Part shown: positions 40,494 to 41,686 of the stretch, piece after piece
Numbering within the stretch: the first letter of the stretch is position 1
How the letters are laid out: the number at the start of each line of letters is the position of its first letter
From: Thermoguttaceae bacterium
GTDB taxonomy: Bacteria; Planctomycetota; Planctomycetia; Pirellulales; Thermoguttaceae
Direction of reading: 5' to 3'
Length of the DNA stretch: 41,686 nucleotides
Assembly: GCA_029975295.1 (NCBI GenBank)
Contig: JARKPK010000029.1
Location: 113,047-154,732, forward strand
Position numbers and translations under genes: made by a program
The notes under the pieces: model-generated
The model's input: only the letters and a program-made list of their open reading frames with translations
Told to the model about the DNA's origin: nothing
Databases searched by the model: none

Positions 40494-41686
40494 CTACCGC
40501 ACCCGGCACGAGAAGCGGATCACGCCGCCCTCGTTCGGCTTGAGCGGTTCGGCCAGCTCGCAGCGAACCACCAGCGATCCGGCAGAGTTGGTCTCGGTAA
40601 AAAACTTTGCCTCGCGGCTGCATTGGGCGCTGTCGTGAACGAATTCCAACCGCGGCGAAAGACTGTCGAGGATCGTTACGTTGCCGATCACCTGCGTGCC
40701 CACGTTGTCGAACCGAATGGTGAAGTCCACCGTTTCGCCCGGCGCGGCGGCAGCGGTCGAAGCGACCTTCAGCACGCGGAGCTTCGGGCTGCCGACGTCG
40801 GATTTGTACGTGAACACTTCTTGGGCCTGCTCGTCGCGGACCAGTTCCACAACGCCTTGGTTGTCAACCAACGCCTGGGCCGATTGATCGACGGTCCAGG
40901 CCATCGCGGCGGCCGCTCCCTTGGCCAGCATGGCCGCTTGCGAGGCCTCGGCCTGTCCGCAGCGGATGACGGCCAGATCTTCGTACGGCAGGAAGGCGTC
41001 TTGGAAGGCGCGAACCACCAGCGCGTCGGAAACCACGCCGTCGCCCTGCCGCGACTGGAGATTGACCGGCGGCCTGGCGGCAATCTGGCCCAGCGGTTGG
41101 AGGTTCTGCCGCGACGAAACCGCCGGCAGGTTCTCGCGTCCCAAGATCGGACGCACCGTCGCCAGCGTGCCGCCGGCCTGATCAAGGCGCTCGTGAGCCA
41201 CCACATTGACCACGTGCCGCACCGAAGCGAATCGCGGGGCATAAATGCACACGCGGTTCGACGGCTCGACCACAGTGCGGCCGTCAACCGTATCGAAATG
41301 GGCCACGGTGTCTTCCACCTCGAGTCCGCGCACCTCCCAATCGGACATCACGCCGGTGCGAATCTCGCCGTCGCCGCCGTCGCAAATGTATTCGTCTTGC
41401 GGCCAAGGGCACGGCAAACCCGCCGGACGCCAGGGCGAACAGGGCTGCATTGGGTGGGGCAGCGGTTGCTCGTCGGGCAGCGGGCAGATCGGGCCTCCGG
41501 AGGAACCCAGGGCATTATGGTGCGGACGATGCCCGCCCGCCCCAGCGACCGCCATCGCCGGGCCATGCGCGAAATCGCCGGCCGGCGTGGCGAACCCCGG
41601 GTGCGATTGATCGGGCGACGCCGGGCCGCGGCACGAGGCGAGGAAGATCAACCCCAATGCTCCGAGAATAGCCCACCGCGATGGTC
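40494..41686 (-). CDS. lipoprotein with DUF11-type C-terminal domain (5' truncated)
   Basis: The frame is open through the right edge, so the true start lies beyond it. The last visible upstream codons read WAILGALGLIFLASC, a hydrophobic signal ending in a lipobox (L-A-S-C), so the protein is very likely lipid-anchored after processing by LspA. At least 397 residues are present. After a Pro/Gly/His-rich stretch come a conserved middle part (CIYAPRFASVRHVVNVVAHE) and a C-terminal domain of the DUF11/CARDB-like beta type at about the last 100 residues: PKLRVLKVASTAAAAPGETV, then FTIRFDNVGTQVIGNVTILD and SPRLEFV. DUF11 domains are common in cell-surface proteins. The function is unknown; envelope attachment is the safe part. 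Confidence 0.8.
   Translation of the reverse strand, partial: PSRWAILGALGLIFLASCRGPASPDQSHPGFATPAGDFAHGPAMAVAGAGGHRPHHNALGSSGGPICPLPDEQPLPHPMQPCSPWRPAGLPCPWPQDEYICDGGDGEIRTGVMSDWEVRGLEVEDTVAHFDTVDGRTVVEPSNRVCIYAPRFASVRHVVNVVAHERLDQAGGTLATVRPILGRENLPAVSSRQNLQPLGQIAARPPVNLQSRQGDGVVSDALVVRAFQDAFLPYEDLAVIRCGQAEASQAAMLAKGAAAAMAWTVDQSAQALVDNQGVVELVRDEQAQEVFTYKSDVGSPKLRVLKVASTAAAAPGETVDFTIRFDNVGTQVIGNVTILDSLSPRLEFVHDSAQCSREAKFFTETNSAGSLVVRCELAEPLKPNEGGVIRFSCRVR

Noticed and set aside
1-41686. tRNA, rRNA, CRISPR, prophage or insertion-sequence features
   Set aside because: No T-loop-type strings in a tRNA context, no regularly spaced repeats, and no transposase or integrase motifs were found on either strand.

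Overview
The window is GC-rich bacterial DNA and reads as a chromosome segment of a planctomycete, probably from the Pirellulales side of the phylum. The pointers are a DUF1559-type pseudopilin-like protein, a very large Ala/Pro-rich anti-sigma factor, secreted sulfatase, beta-helix and PHP proteins, big TPR proteins, and wide GC-rich gaps between genes. This placement is inferred from gene content; no marker gene was compared. I saw no rRNA, tRNA, CRISPR array, phage or insertion sequence.

Region by region. (1) 1-7519, plus strand: the end of a TPR protein, a long gap, then a flagellar type III export and switch cluster, fliL-fliN-fliO-fliP-fliQ-fliR-flhB. FliM is absent between fliL and fliN, and flhA does not follow flhB. 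FliN carries two FliM-like N-terminal motifs, and FlhB has NPTE where NPTH is usual. (2) 7722-10258, minus strand: a sulfotransferase, then a dksA/traR-like gene overlapping lspA, with a perfect TTGACA-17-TATAAT promoter in front. (3) 10390-16736, minus strand: a tight apparent operon of a secreted toroid protein, a DUF1559 pseudopilin-like protein, an ABC ATPase and a 1066-residue FtsX/MacB-like permease. (4) 17375-18313, minus strand: an orphan protein whose core resembles the N-terminal domain of DUF1016 proteins but has no nuclease domain. (5) 18911-22354, minus strand: an ECF sigma factor, its probable membrane-bound anti-sigma factor, and a GGAAC-17-CGTC element ahead of the sigma gene that suggests autoregulation. 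(6) 22687-29485, plus strand: a UDP-sugar 6-dehydrogenase with a good sigma70-like promoter, an 820-base gap with two hairpins, and a 1457-residue membrane-anchored TPR protein. (7) 29537-30415, minus strand: a larE-like gene without larA, larB or larC nearby. (8) 30778-37267, plus strand: a rhomboid protease, then secreted PHP phosphoesterase, sulfatase and parallel beta-helix proteins. These three probably handle sulfated or phosphorylated glycans or other exported substrates. (9) 37488-38130, plus strand: an overlapping antitoxin/PIN-toxin pair. (10) 38248-39741, minus strand: glycogen synthase. (11) 40494 to the right edge, minus strand: a DUF11-type lipoprotein cut by the window end.

The most promising candidates for something undescribed are the DUF1016_N-like orphan (17375-18313), the toroid/pseudopilin/ABC operon (10390-16736), and the FliM-less switch locus with the double-motif FliN. 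All assignments come from reading motifs by eye; no database search was possible.
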